Positions 8,430 to 15,556 of a DNA stretch of 34,062 nt are shown piece after piece. The notes beneath the pieces were generated by a model, which did not search any database, was not told the DNA's origin, and saw only the letters and a list, made by a program, of their open reading frames with translations. The stretch lies in assembly GCA_905202595.1 (NCBI GenBank), contig CAJKSP010000025.1, forward strand, positions 1 through 34,062, given 5' to 3'. Positions within the stretch are counted from its first letter, which is position 1. The number at the start of each line of letters is the position of its first letter. The stretch comes from an uncultured Sutterella sp. (lineage in GTDB: Bacteria; Pseudomonadota; Gammaproteobacteria; Burkholderiales; Burkholderiaceae_F). The translations under genes and the position numbers were made by a program.

Positions 8430-9809
8430 TTATTCGCGGCACACGTCCGCTTTCCTGCCGGCCGGCGCAGCGGCGCGCTGCAGCCCGCCGGTTCCCAGCC
8501 GCGCTTCGCTCACGGCCTGTTCGGCCGCCATCGCATCGCGGGCAGAGGCTTCAGCCTCTGCGAAGAGCGCTTCGAGCTTCGCTCGCTTTTCTGGCGCCAT
8601 GTCGCCCGCAGCGCTCAGCACGTCTTCAAACACCTCCAAGGGCGTAATGTCGTCCAAGCGCTTCAAAGGAGGCTCGTCATCGCGCGCACGAGCCTGCGCT
8701 GCCGTCACGACGGGACCGAGATGCACGCCGGCCGTGCGGGCCGCTTCCTCGAGCGCCGCCGACGCGATCCGCCGCTCCGCCACGCTGCTGCCGCAGTCGG
8801 CCACGCAGGACACGATCGCTCCGGGACATTGACGGCCGGCTTCGGCAATGCCTGCGAGAAGCTTGTCGAGCCCGCCTCGAAGCGTCCTGACCAGCCGCGG
8901 CTGCGGCACATCGAGGATCTCGATCGAAACGGCGCCGTCAGCAGGCACTTCCACGATCTCGACTTGATGGCGGTAGCGCTCATGCGTGAAGTCGAGCATC
9001 AGAGGCGAGCCTGAATAGCGGATTTCATAGCCGGCGTCAGGCGCCTTCACCGCCTGCGCTTCATGAATGTGGCCGAGCGCCGCATAGCGCCAGCCGGCGC
9101 CGAAGGCCTCTGCGCCGACATTGCGAAGAGAGCCGACGTAGTGCGATGGATCTCCGGCGCCCTGCTTCAGCAGCCGAGCGCTCGGCCTCGCGCCCGTTAC
9201 GAAGAGGTGACCCATGGCAATCAGCGGCGCCGCTTCGCCCTTCAAAGCCATGCGGAGCCGCTCCTGTACGCCGGCATATCGCTCGGCCACGCCCGCTTCC
9301 CAGAACCGCGCGCGATCCGCCTCATCCATGTCGGCGTTCGTCATGCGCACGTCTCCCTCGCGCAGATAGGGCACAGCCGCCACGCCGAGCAGCGCGCGCC
9401 CCGACGCATCGCGCAGCACGACCGCTTCATCCTCGGCCCTCTCCGTGGAAACAGCGCATCGCACCACGGAAAGAAGTCCTCGCGGCGCGCTCAGAAAGCG
9501 CTGCGAATCATGATTGCCCGCTGCAACGACGACCCCGATGAGATCGGTTCGAGCCGCCTCGGCAAGAAAGTCGAAGTAGAGCTTCTGAGCGCTGGAAGGC
9601 GGCATGGGCGTGTCGAAGACGTCTCCCGCCACAAGAAGCGCGTCGATCCGCCGCTCTCGGATGACGCTGAGAAGCCACGACAGCATCTGCGCGTAGTCCT
9701 CCGTGCGGTCTACGTCGGCTAGATCTCGCCCCAGATGCCAGTCGGAGGTGTGCAGAATCCGCAGGGACTCCCCCGCGGGAACCGTGCGCCGCCCTTTGAT
9801 TTCAATCAC
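8430..9809 (-). CDS. sbcD: Exonuclease subunit SbcD (Mre11-like nuclease)
   Basis: 459 residues from a GTG start at 9809 with GAGGAG upstream. Metallophosphoesterase motifs appear in order: HTSDWHLGRDL near residue 19, GDVFDTP, GNHDSQRF, GHLFVTG and GHIHEAQ; together they form the two-metal site of the SbcD/Mre11 nuclease. The family usually begins right at M-R-I-L-H-T, so the first ~16 residues (MIEIKGRRTVPAGES) are an extension. A CTG at the LRILHTS position after GGGGGAG is a less likely alternative start. Length is somewhat above the usual ~400 residues because of the C-terminal capping region. Operon with sbcC. Confidence 0.95.
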   Translation of the reverse strand: MIEIKGRRTVPAGESLRILHTSDWHLGRDLADVDRTEDYAQMLSWLLSVIRERRIDALLVAGDVFDTPMPPSSAQKLYFDFLAEAARTDLIGVVVAAGNHDSQRFLSAPRGLLSVVRCAVSTERAEDEAVVLRDASGRALLGVAAVPYLREGDVRMTNADMDEADRARFWEAGVAERYAGVQERLRMALKGEAAPLIAMGHLFVTGARPSARLLKQGAGDPSHYVGSLRNVGAEAFGAGWRYAALGHIHEAQAVKAPDAGYEIRYSGSPLMLDFTHERYRHQVEIVEVPADGAVSIEILDVPQPRLVRTLRGGLDKLLAGIAEAGRQCPGAIVSCVADCGSSVAERRIASAALEEAARTAGVHLGPVVTAAQARARDDEPPLKRLDDITPLEVFEDVLSAAGDMAPEKRAKLEALFAEAEASARDAMAAEQAVSEARLGTGGLQRAAAPAGRKADVCRE

Positions 9810-9890
9810 GTCCGCCTCTCCTCAAAAGATTGCCGATGAGCGATTGAAAGTGTACTGGGGAGCGCTTGGCGTCAAAGAGGCGCGAAGTGC

Positions 9891-9926
9891 GCTGCCGCCT
9901 GCATGCTCTCTGCTTCAGGCGGCAGC
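9891..9926. terminator. Perfect 11-bp hairpin between the FAD reductase and sbcD
   Basis: GCTGCCGCCTG (9891-9901) and CAGGCGGCAGC (9916-9926) pair perfectly around a 14-base loop, just after the minus-strand reductase stop (9941). There is no T-run on the minus strand. It probably separates the reductase transcript from sbcDC; the sbcD promoter must lie in the remaining ~80 bases. Confidence 0.5.
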
Positions 9927-9940
9927 TTCTGAGGAATCGG

Positions 9941-11683
9941 CTAGGGAGCGTCCCGAAGCGGCGCCCCGGCAGCGGATTCGCCGCCGTCGGCAGCCGAAGC
10001 CGCTGCCGATCGGCGCGCGGCATAGCGCGCATCGGGCATCTGCACGCTCTTCATGGCCGGGAAGTCGCCGGCGGGAGCAGTCTGCCCCTTGCTGCGCTTG
10101 GCATAGGCGGCTGCGGATTCGCCAGCCTGCCGGCCAAAGACAAAGACAGCTGTCAGGCCGATGTTGTCGACGCGCGATTCGCCGTCCAGGCCGCCCGCCA
10201 CCTCTCCGGCCGCCCAGAGGCCGTCGATCGGACGGCCTTTGACATCAAGAACCTGTGCATCGGCGTTGATCGCCACGCCGCCCGTGGTGCCGTGGAAGGC
10301 CGGACTCACCCGAATGGCAAAAAGCGGACCGTCATCGAGCGCCGAAGCCATCGTCGGACGCCCGAAGTCTGCATCGCGGCCGCTCTGCCGCATGGCGCGG
10401 TAGCGGTCAATCGTGCGGCGCAGCGCCTCCGGCTTGGCGCCGACGGTGCGGGCCAGCTCGTCAAAGTCCCAGCAGCCGGGAAGCGGCCCCGCCAAGCCGA
10501 AGTCGACGACGTCCTCCACCAGACGGTGGGAATCAACGATTTTTCGATCGACCAGCAGCCAGGCGCGGCCGCCGGGCTGCTTCAGAATGGCGCCGGCAAT
10601 GGTTTCCGAATCGGCCAGCTCGTTGACGAAGCGCTCGCCGCGGTCGTTGACGAGAATGGCGCCCTCCAGCCGCAGAGACTGCGGCAGCACGATGCCGGAG
10701 ATGGGCTGAGCCGTTGCATGGAAGACGACGTTGCCGAGATCGCGGAAGCCCGCATTCATCTCGCGCGCCATAAGCAGTCCGTCTCCCGTCGTACCCGGCG
10801 CATTCGTCGTCAGCAGCAGCGGATAATCGGGACGCAGATGCTTCACGATGTCGATGCCGCCTGCGTAGCCGCCCGTCGCAAGAATGACGGCGCCGGCGCG
10901 AATGTCCACTTCCGTGCCGAATCTGGAAATGGCGCGAACGCCTGCCGCTTCGCCCGACGGACCGCGCAGGATCTTGTCTGCCCGCATGCGCGTGAGCACG
11001 GGCACGCGGAGCTTCTCCGCCTGCGCCAGAAGCGCGCGCATCACGTCGTATCCGACGGGAATGCCGTCCGAGGGATAGCGCACGGCAAGCACTTTTTCTC
11101 CCGGAGGCGCATAGCCGGCCTGCAGATTGGCGCCGAGCTTCGTGAGCCAGGGGTAGATGCTGTCTGAATCTTGCACAAGCTTGTCGACAAGCGCCGGCTC
11201 GCAGGTGCGGCCGATGCGCAGAATCTCCGCCTTGAGGCGGCGATGCGCTTCCGAACGCTGCGTCGAACAGTCGTGCGAAGGCTTGGGCAGCAGCGCGCTG
11301 CAGGGGGCCCCGAAAGTAATGAGGCCGTCATTGGAGAGAAGCGTGTTGCCGCCCGGTATCGGCATCTTTTCAAGCACGATCACCGAAGCGCCGGCCTGCC
11401 GAGCCGCAATGGCGGCGGCCAGTCCCGCGCCGCCGGCGCCGATGACGGCGACGTCGGCCGCGTAAAGCGTGCGGCGCGCACTGTCCGCCGCGGCTGCGCT
11501 GATCTTCGGCGGCTGCGGCGCCGTCTTGTCCTGCGCTTCTGCTCGCTGCGGCTCCGCCGCCTCGATCGCTTCAAGCGCCTTCTCGGCTGACGCCGGCGCC
11601 TGCGTAGCATTCGCCGTCGCTGCGGCTGCGCAGAGCCAAAAAGCGAAAACACAAAGCGGCAGGCAGAAAGCTGAAGAATTCAT
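9941..11683 (-). CDS. Exported FAD-dependent reductase, fumarate reductase/flavocytochrome c family
   Basis: 580 residues. A hydrophobic leader with AAAATANA-like cleavage sequence suggests periplasmic export, but it lacks the usual N-terminal Lys/Arg and no good RBS precedes ATG 11683. An Ala-rich linker follows, then the FAD domain (VAVIGAGGAGLAAAIAARQAGASVIVLEK split as residues ~79-106) and ATGGYAGG. No heme CxxCH or FMN-attachment domain is seen. Compared with Shewanella FccA, His365 is kept (H322 in FHAT) and Arg544 is kept (R504 in GESRVDN). The catalytic acid Arg402 aligns with S359 (NELADSE against NEITTRD), and His504 aligns with Gly (FHGTTGG against VHHTMGG). Fumarate is therefore an unlikely substrate; another enoate-type acceptor is possible. 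Electrons would have to come from a separate cytochrome. Confidence 0.85.
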   Translation of the reverse strand: MNSSAFCLPLCVFAFWLCAAAATANATQAPASAEKALEAIEAAEPQRAEAQDKTAPQPPKISAAAADSARRTLYAADVAVIGAGGAGLAAAIAARQAGASVIVLEKMPIPGGNTLLSNDGLITFGAPCSALLPKPSHDCSTQRSEAHRRLKAEILRIGRTCEPALVDKLVQDSDSIYPWLTKLGANLQAGYAPPGEKVLAVRYPSDGIPVGYDVMRALLAQAEKLRVPVLTRMRADKILRGPSGEAAGVRAISRFGTEVDIRAGAVILATGGYAGGIDIVKHLRPDYPLLLTTNAPGTTGDGLLMAREMNAGFRDLGNVVFHATAQPISGIVLPQSLRLEGAILVNDRGERFVNELADSETIAGAILKQPGGRAWLLVDRKIVDSHRLVEDVVDFGLAGPLPGCWDFDELARTVGAKPEALRRTIDRYRAMRQSGRDADFGRPTMASALDDGPLFAIRVSPAFHGTTGGVAINADAQVLDVKGRPIDGLWAAGEVAGGLDGESRVDNIGLTAVFVFGRQAGESAAAYAKRSKGQTAPAGDFPAMKSVQMPDARYAARRSAAASAADGGESAAGAPLRDAP

Positions 11684-11770
11684 GTATGGATGAAAGGCAT
11701 CGGCGCCGATCTCTTCAAGCAGAAGGCATGCCGCTCAAGAGATTCAGCCTCGATTGCGCGCAAAGTCTAA

Positions 11771-11784
11771 AAGGGTTAACCCTT
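11771..11784. promoter_or_regulatory. Perfect 14-bp palindrome, putative operator
   Basis: AAGGGTTAACCCTT is its own reverse complement. It lies 88 bp upstream of the reductase start, in the long control region shared with fdnG. I do not recognise the cognate regulator. An operator for the reductase or for a plus-strand transcript are both possible. Confidence 0.5.
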
Positions 11785-11901
11785 AACGCCGCCAAGAATA
11801 GCAAAGAATCCAAGCCTTGAAAGCGGAGCGCCAACCGGTCGAAAGTGCCGATCAGAGAGGGCTTTTGACGCGCCGGCATGTAGCTGATGTCTTCAAAGCG
11901 C

Positions 11902-11947
11902 CTGATTTTCCGACGCTGAAAATTAGGACCTTCCCGAGGTCTTTTTT
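11902..11947 (+). terminator. Plus-strand intrinsic terminator with preceding hairpin
   Basis: CTGATTTTC (11902-11910) pairs with GAAAATTAG (11918-11926, one G-U). Directly after, GACCT (11927-11931) pairs with AGGTC (11937-11941), followed by six T (11942-11947). On the plus strand this is the layout of an intrinsic terminator, yet the nearest upstream plus-strand gene is lplT, about 6.9 kb away. It may end a small RNA or a short leader transcript. Confidence 0.5.
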
Positions 11948-11985
11948 CCAAACCCCACCCGCAAGGCCCCTACAGCACAGGGAAA

Positions 11986-12064
11986 GATAGCGTTTTTGTG
12001 ATTTAAATCAATCTCGTAAAGCACGCTCCCTCAAAATCGCTATCCCAAATAAGAATAGCGATTT
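11986..12064 (+). promoter_or_regulatory. Three-segment alternative hairpin element
   Basis: Segment A (11986-11996, GATAGCGTTTT), segment B (12033-12044, AAAATCGCTATC) and segment C (12055-12064, ATAGCGATTT). B pairs perfectly with C over 10 bp around an 11-base loop. B can instead pair with A over 11 bp with one bulged T. The two pairings exclude each other, as in attenuators, and the FNR-like box lies inside the A-B loop. At DNA level these could equally be three half-sites of an operator. Confidence 0.45.
11998..12011. promoter_or_regulatory. FNR/ANR-like box
   Basis: GTGATTTAAATCAA matches the FNR consensus TTGAT-N4-ATCAA at 9 of 10 defined positions; only the first T is G. Its core TGATTTAAATCA is a perfect palindrome. 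It lies 405 bp before fdnG and 315 bp before the divergent reductase, both of which are plausible anaerobically induced targets. Confidence 0.6.
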
Positions 12065-12093
12065 CCTCTGCTTTTCTCTGCCTAAGACGCGAT

Positions 12094-12174
12094 CCGCTTA
12101 AAGGAGTACCTCTCGAGGGTGCGGCCGCATCCAGAGAAAAGCACTCCTTCCGCTCTACCTCTGCAGATAAGCGG
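12094..12174 (+). ncRNA. Nested multi-stem structure in the fdnG leader (candidate riboswitch or structured 5'UTR)
   Basis: Outer stem CCGCTTA (12094-12100) with TAAGCGG (12168-12174); stacked directly inside, AAGGAGT (12101-12107) with ACTCCTT (12143-12149); inside that, GGGTGC (12117-12122) with GCATCC (12127-12132, one G-U) around loop GGCC. The remaining strand CCGCTCTACCTCTGCAGA (12150-12167) could form a further contact. Location upstream of a molybdopterin enzyme operon makes a cofactor-sensing leader a natural hypothesis, but I do not recognise the conserved bases of a known class. It does not have a tRNA T-arm. Confidence 0.45.
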
Positions 12175-12242
12175 TCAGCCGAAAGACGTCTTGAGACCTC
12201 CAAGCAACAAGACCACACTGCGCGCAAGCAGGGCGCGAAAGG

Positions 12243-12267
12243 AAACAGCGCTGTGAAAACGCTGTTT
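12243..12267 (+). promoter_or_regulatory. Terminator-like hairpin in the fdnG leader
   Basis: AAACAGCG (12243-12250) and CGCTGTTT (12260-12267) form a perfect 8-bp stem with a 9-base loop, followed by T-C-T-G. The T-run is too short for a classic terminator. It lies ~150 bp before fdnG and may be the expression platform of the upstream structure. Confidence 0.35.
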
Positions 12268-12401
12268 TCTGCCCCGCATTGCATTCCGACCCTTGCCGGC
12301 CGCCGGAAAGCACCGCATCAAGAAGCCGCTTCGCGAGCAGCTCGCCTGCTCGCACATTGAAAAGGACTCGTGCGGGCTGTCCAAGCCGGCGAATCGACTC
12401 T

Positions 12402-12412
12402 CTCCTAGGAGG
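12402..12412 (+). promoter_or_regulatory. fdnG ribosome binding site inside a palindrome
   Basis: AGGAGG (12407-12412) lies 4 bases before the fdnG ATG and is a near-perfect Shine-Dalgarno sequence. It overlaps the perfect 10-bp palindrome CTCCTAGGAG (12402-12411). The site settles the fdnG start at 12417 against upstream in-frame ATGs. Confidence 0.8.
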
Positions 12413-12416
12413 ATCC

Positions 12417-15400
12417 ATGGAAGTCTCACGCAGAAGTTTCCTGAAGCGCGGACTCGTTCTCGGCGCCTCTCCGCTCGCTGCGGGGCTCGCCGCCGGTGCA
12501 GCCGGCGCCGCTGAAAGCGCGAAGGCGACTTACAAGCTCGCCAACGTCAAGGAAACCACCAACATCTGCTGCTACTGCTCCGGCGGCTGCGGCACGATCT
12601 GCTCGACGCGCAACGGCGAGCTCATCAATCTCGAGGGCGACCCTGACCACCCGGTCAACCTCGGCGGCCTCTGCCCGAAGGGCGCCGCGATGTGGGGCCT
12701 GCGCAATATCGTGACGGAGGACCGCAAGGCCAAGCTCCATCCCGACCGCGTGCTCTACCCGATGGTGCGCCGTCCCGGATCGAAGACCTGGGAGCGGATT
12801 TCCTGGAAGGATGCCATTGAAGGCATCGCCCGTCATATCAAGAAGACCCGCGACGCGAGCTTCGTCGAGAAGGAAGACGGCATCACCGTCAACCGCTGCG
12901 ACGGCATCGCGAGCTTCGGCGCTGCTCAGCTCAACAACGAAGAAGGCTGGCTCGTTCAGAAATTCGCCCGCTCGCTCGGCATCGTCGCCATCGACAACCA
13001 GACGCGCGTCTGCCACTCGTCGACCGTCTCCGGCCTTGCGCCGTCCTTCGGCCGCGGCTCGATGACCTCGCACTGGTGCGACTTCCAGAACTCCGACGTG
13101 ATCATGTCGATCGGCTCGAACAACGTCGAGAACCATCCGCTCTCCTCGCGCTGGGTTGAACGCGCGCAGGACCGCGGCGCCACCTGGATCGTGGTCGACC
13201 CGCGCTACAACCGCTCGGCCGCCAACGCCGACATCTACGGCCGCATCCGCCCGGGCACGGACATCGCCTTCTACGGCGGCCTCATCAACTACATCCTCTC
13301 GCACGACCTTTATCAGAAGGAGTACGTGCTCAACTTCACGAACGCCGCCTGCCTGCTGCGTCCGGACTTCAAGTTCGATCCGAACACCGGCCTCTTCTCC
13401 GGCTGGGATCCGAAGACGAAGCGCTACTCTGAGGAATCCTGGGGCTACGACGTCGATCACGTCGAGCGCTGGGACACCTCCGCCACGGGCCCCTATGCCT
13501 GGGTGAAGAAGCCCGGCACGCCTGCCTTCCAGACGCCCGACCTCGAGATTCTCAAGCGCGACATGACGCTCACGAACCCGATGTGCGTGCTCAATGTGCT
13601 CAAGCGCCACTATGCGCGCTACACGCCCGAGCTCGTCTCGAAGGTGACCGGCATGGACCAGGAAGTGATGCTCAAGATCTGGCAGGTCTATGCGAGCACC
13701 GGCAAGCCCGACCGTTCGGGCTCGATCCTCTACGCGCTCGGCCAGACGCAGCACACCTACGGCTCGCAGAACTGCCGCGCGATGTGCATGGTGCAGCTTC
13801 TCCTCGGCAACATCGGCGTTGCGGGCGGCGGCATCAACGCGCTTCGCGGCGAGCCGAACGTGCAGGGCTCGACCGACGTCGGCGCCTCCGTGCCTGATGC
13901 GCCGGGCTACCTCCGCTGGCCGACCGGCAAGAGCCATCCCACGCTGGCCGCCTATCTGCACAACGAAACCTATGCCGCCGGCTACTACAGCAACAAGCCC
14001 AAGTTCTGGGTCTCGATGCTGCGCGAGTGGTTCGGCGAAAACGCAACGGTCGACAACGACTACTGCTACGACTTGCTTCCGAAGATCAGCCCGAAGCTCG
14101 ACTACGGCGCCTACTCGACGATCATGACCTTCAACCTCATGCGCGACGAGAAGATCAAGGGCTACATGTGCTGGGGCATGAACCCGGCGCACTCCGGCGC
14201 GAACGCCAAGCATGTCCGCCACTCCATGGCCAACCTCGACTGGCTCATGGTCGCCGACTGGTTCCTCACGGAAACGGCCACTTTCTGGGAAGCGCCCGAC
14301 ATGGATCCCTCGAAGGTCCAGACCGAGGTTTACTTCCTGCCGGCTGCGCTCATCTATGAAAAGATCGGCTCGATCAACAATTCCGGCCGCTGGATCCAGT
14401 GGCGCGAAAAGGCGATCGAACCGCCGGGAGAGTGCAAGAGCGACTTCGAGATGATGGAGCTCCTCTTCGCCCGCCTGAAGGAGATGTACGCCAAGGAAGG
14501 CGGCGCCTGCCCCGACCAGATTCTGAAGACCCACTTCGAATACAAGATCGACGGCAAGTACGATCTGCGCGCGCTCTGCTGGGCCCTCAACGGCTACACC
14601 GTCAAGGACGGCAAGCTCCTCAAGGGCTACTCCGAACTGCAGGCAGACGGCTCCACCGCCTGCGGCATCTGGATCTTCTCCGGCTACTACAACAACGACG
14701 CCGACAAGCTCGACCCGATGAAGCAGCCGATGACCCGCCGCTCGAAGGAAGACCCGACCGGCCTCGGCCTCTATCCGAGCTGGTCGTTCTCCTGGCCTGC
14801 CAACCGCCGCATTCTCTACAACCGCGCCTCTGCCGACCCGAAGGGCCGTCCGTGGAATCCGAAGCGCGTGCTCGTCGAGTGGAAGAACGGCAAGTGGATT
14901 CAGAACGACGTGGGCGACTTCACGACGGCCAATCCGCCGGACAACAACGCCTTCTTCATGACCTGGGAGCAGAACGCCCGCCTCTTCGCCGGCCACGGCA
15001 TGGTCGACGGCCCGATGCCCGAGCACTACGAGCCGTTTGAATCCCCGACGAAGAATGCGCTCAACGCCCTGCAGAACAATCCCTGCGCCCGCTTCACCGA
15101 GGACAAGTCCACGCAGCACGGCGACTCGTCCAAGTTCCCCTATGTGGCAACGACGTACTCCGTCACGGAGCACTGGCAGACGGGCATTCAGACGCGCAAC
15201 ATCCCGTGGCTCAACGAGCTCGTCCCCTGCAACTTCATCGAAATTTCCGAGGAGCTTGCCAAGGAGAAGGGCATCAAGAACGGCGACAACGTCCGCGTTT
15301 GGAACAACCGCGGCTCCGTCGTCGTGAAGGCGATGGTGACGATCCGCATGAAGCCGATGACGGTCAATGGCGTCCTCACGCATGTCGTGGGCCTGCCGCA

Positions 15401-15530
15401 TCACTTCTCTTGGGGCACGAAGCTCGCTACGGGCGACAACGTCAACGACCTGACGCCGAATGTCGGCGACCCGAACTCGTACATCCCCGAGTACAAGGCG
15501 TTCCTCGTCAACATTGAAAAGGCTGCCTGA
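12417..15530 (+). CDS. fdnG: Formate dehydrogenase-N/O type catalytic (alpha) subunit, Cys-type, Tat-exported
   Basis: 1037 residues, close to the 1015 of E. coli FdnG. The enzyme oxidises formate to CO2 on a bis-molybdopterin guanine dinucleotide cofactor in the periplasm. The N-terminus SRRSFLKRG is a textbook twin-arginine signal, followed by an Ala/Gly-rich h-region. The [4Fe-4S] ligands are C51-x2-C54-x3-C58 and C86 in LCPKG. The active site reads TRVCHSSTVSGLAPSFGRG: C199 replaces the selenocysteine of E. coli and the partner H200 is kept; the codon at 13011 is TGC, so no SECIS element is needed. The C-terminal molybdopterin dinucleotide-binding domain ends the protein. First gene of fdnGHI-fdhE-fdhD. 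The fdo-type name is equally possible. Confidence 0.96.
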   Translation: MEVSRRSFLKRGLVLGASPLAAGLAAGAAGAAESAKATYKLANVKETTNICCYCSGGCGTICSTRNGELINLEGDPDHPVNLGGLCPKGAAMWGLRNIVTEDRKAKLHPDRVLYPMVRRPGSKTWERISWKDAIEGIARHIKKTRDASFVEKEDGITVNRCDGIASFGAAQLNNEEGWLVQKFARSLGIVAIDNQTRVCHSSTVSGLAPSFGRGSMTSHWCDFQNSDVIMSIGSNNVENHPLSSRWVERAQDRGATWIVVDPRYNRSAANADIYGRIRPGTDIAFYGGLINYILSHDLYQKEYVLNFTNAACLLRPDFKFDPNTGLFSGWDPKTKRYSEESWGYDVDHVERWDTSATGPYAWVKKPGTPAFQTPDLEILKRDMTLTNPMCVLNVLKRHYARYTPELVSKVTGMDQEVMLKIWQVYASTGKPDRSGSILYALGQTQHTYGSQNCRAMCMVQLLLGNIGVAGGGINALRGEPNVQGSTDVGASVPDAPGYLRWPTGKSHPTLAAYLHNETYAAGYYSNKPKFWVSMLREWFGENATVDNDYCYDLLPKISPKLDYGAYSTIMTFNLMRDEKIKGYMCWGMNPAHSGANAKHVRHSMANLDWLMVADWFLTETATFWEAPDMDPSKVQTEVYFLPAALIYEKIGSINNSGRWIQWREKAIEPPGECKSDFEMMELLFARLKEMYAKEGGACPDQILKTHFEYKIDGKYDLRALCWALNGYTVKDGKLLKGYSELQADGSTACGIWIFSGYYNNDADKLDPMKQPMTRRSKEDPTGLGLYPSWSFSWPANRRILYNRASADPKGRPWNPKRVLVEWKNGKWIQNDVGDFTTANPPDNNAFFMTWEQNARLFAGHGMVDGPMPEHYEPFESPTKNALNALQNNPCARFTEDKSTQHGDSSKFPYVATTYSVTEHWQTGIQTRNIPWLNELVPCNFIEISEELAKEKGIKNGDNVRVWNNRGSVVVKAMVTIRMKPMTVNGVLTHVVGLPHHFSWGTKLATGDNVNDLTPNVGDPNSYIPEYKAFLVNIEKAA

Positions 15531-15556
15531 CGGGCCGAAGATTCAAGGAGAAATAA

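Noticed and set aside
11715..11951. 78-codon minus-strand frame upstream of the reductase
   Set aside because: No recognisable domain and no good RBS; it covers the palindrome and terminator hairpins better read as control signals.
12094..12178. Possible tRNA (7-bp acceptor-like stem CCGCTTA/TAAGCGG spanning ~81 nt)
   Set aside because: There is no T-arm GTTC sequence, no plausible anticodon arm and no CCA end; the second stem stacks directly on the first with no tRNA D-arm spacing.
12003..12429. Small minus-strand frames in the fdnG leader (84-93 codons)
   Set aside because: They have no RBS or recognisable motif and overlap the structured leader; composition looks random.
12990..13030. 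Selenocysteine insertion at the formate dehydrogenase active site
   Set aside because: The active-site codon at 13011-13013 is TGC (Cys), not TGA, so no SECIS is expected.
12426..15404. 992-codon minus-strand frame antisense to fdnG
   Set aside because: Long antisense frames are expected in GC-rich codon usage; the plus frame is a complete formate dehydrogenase.
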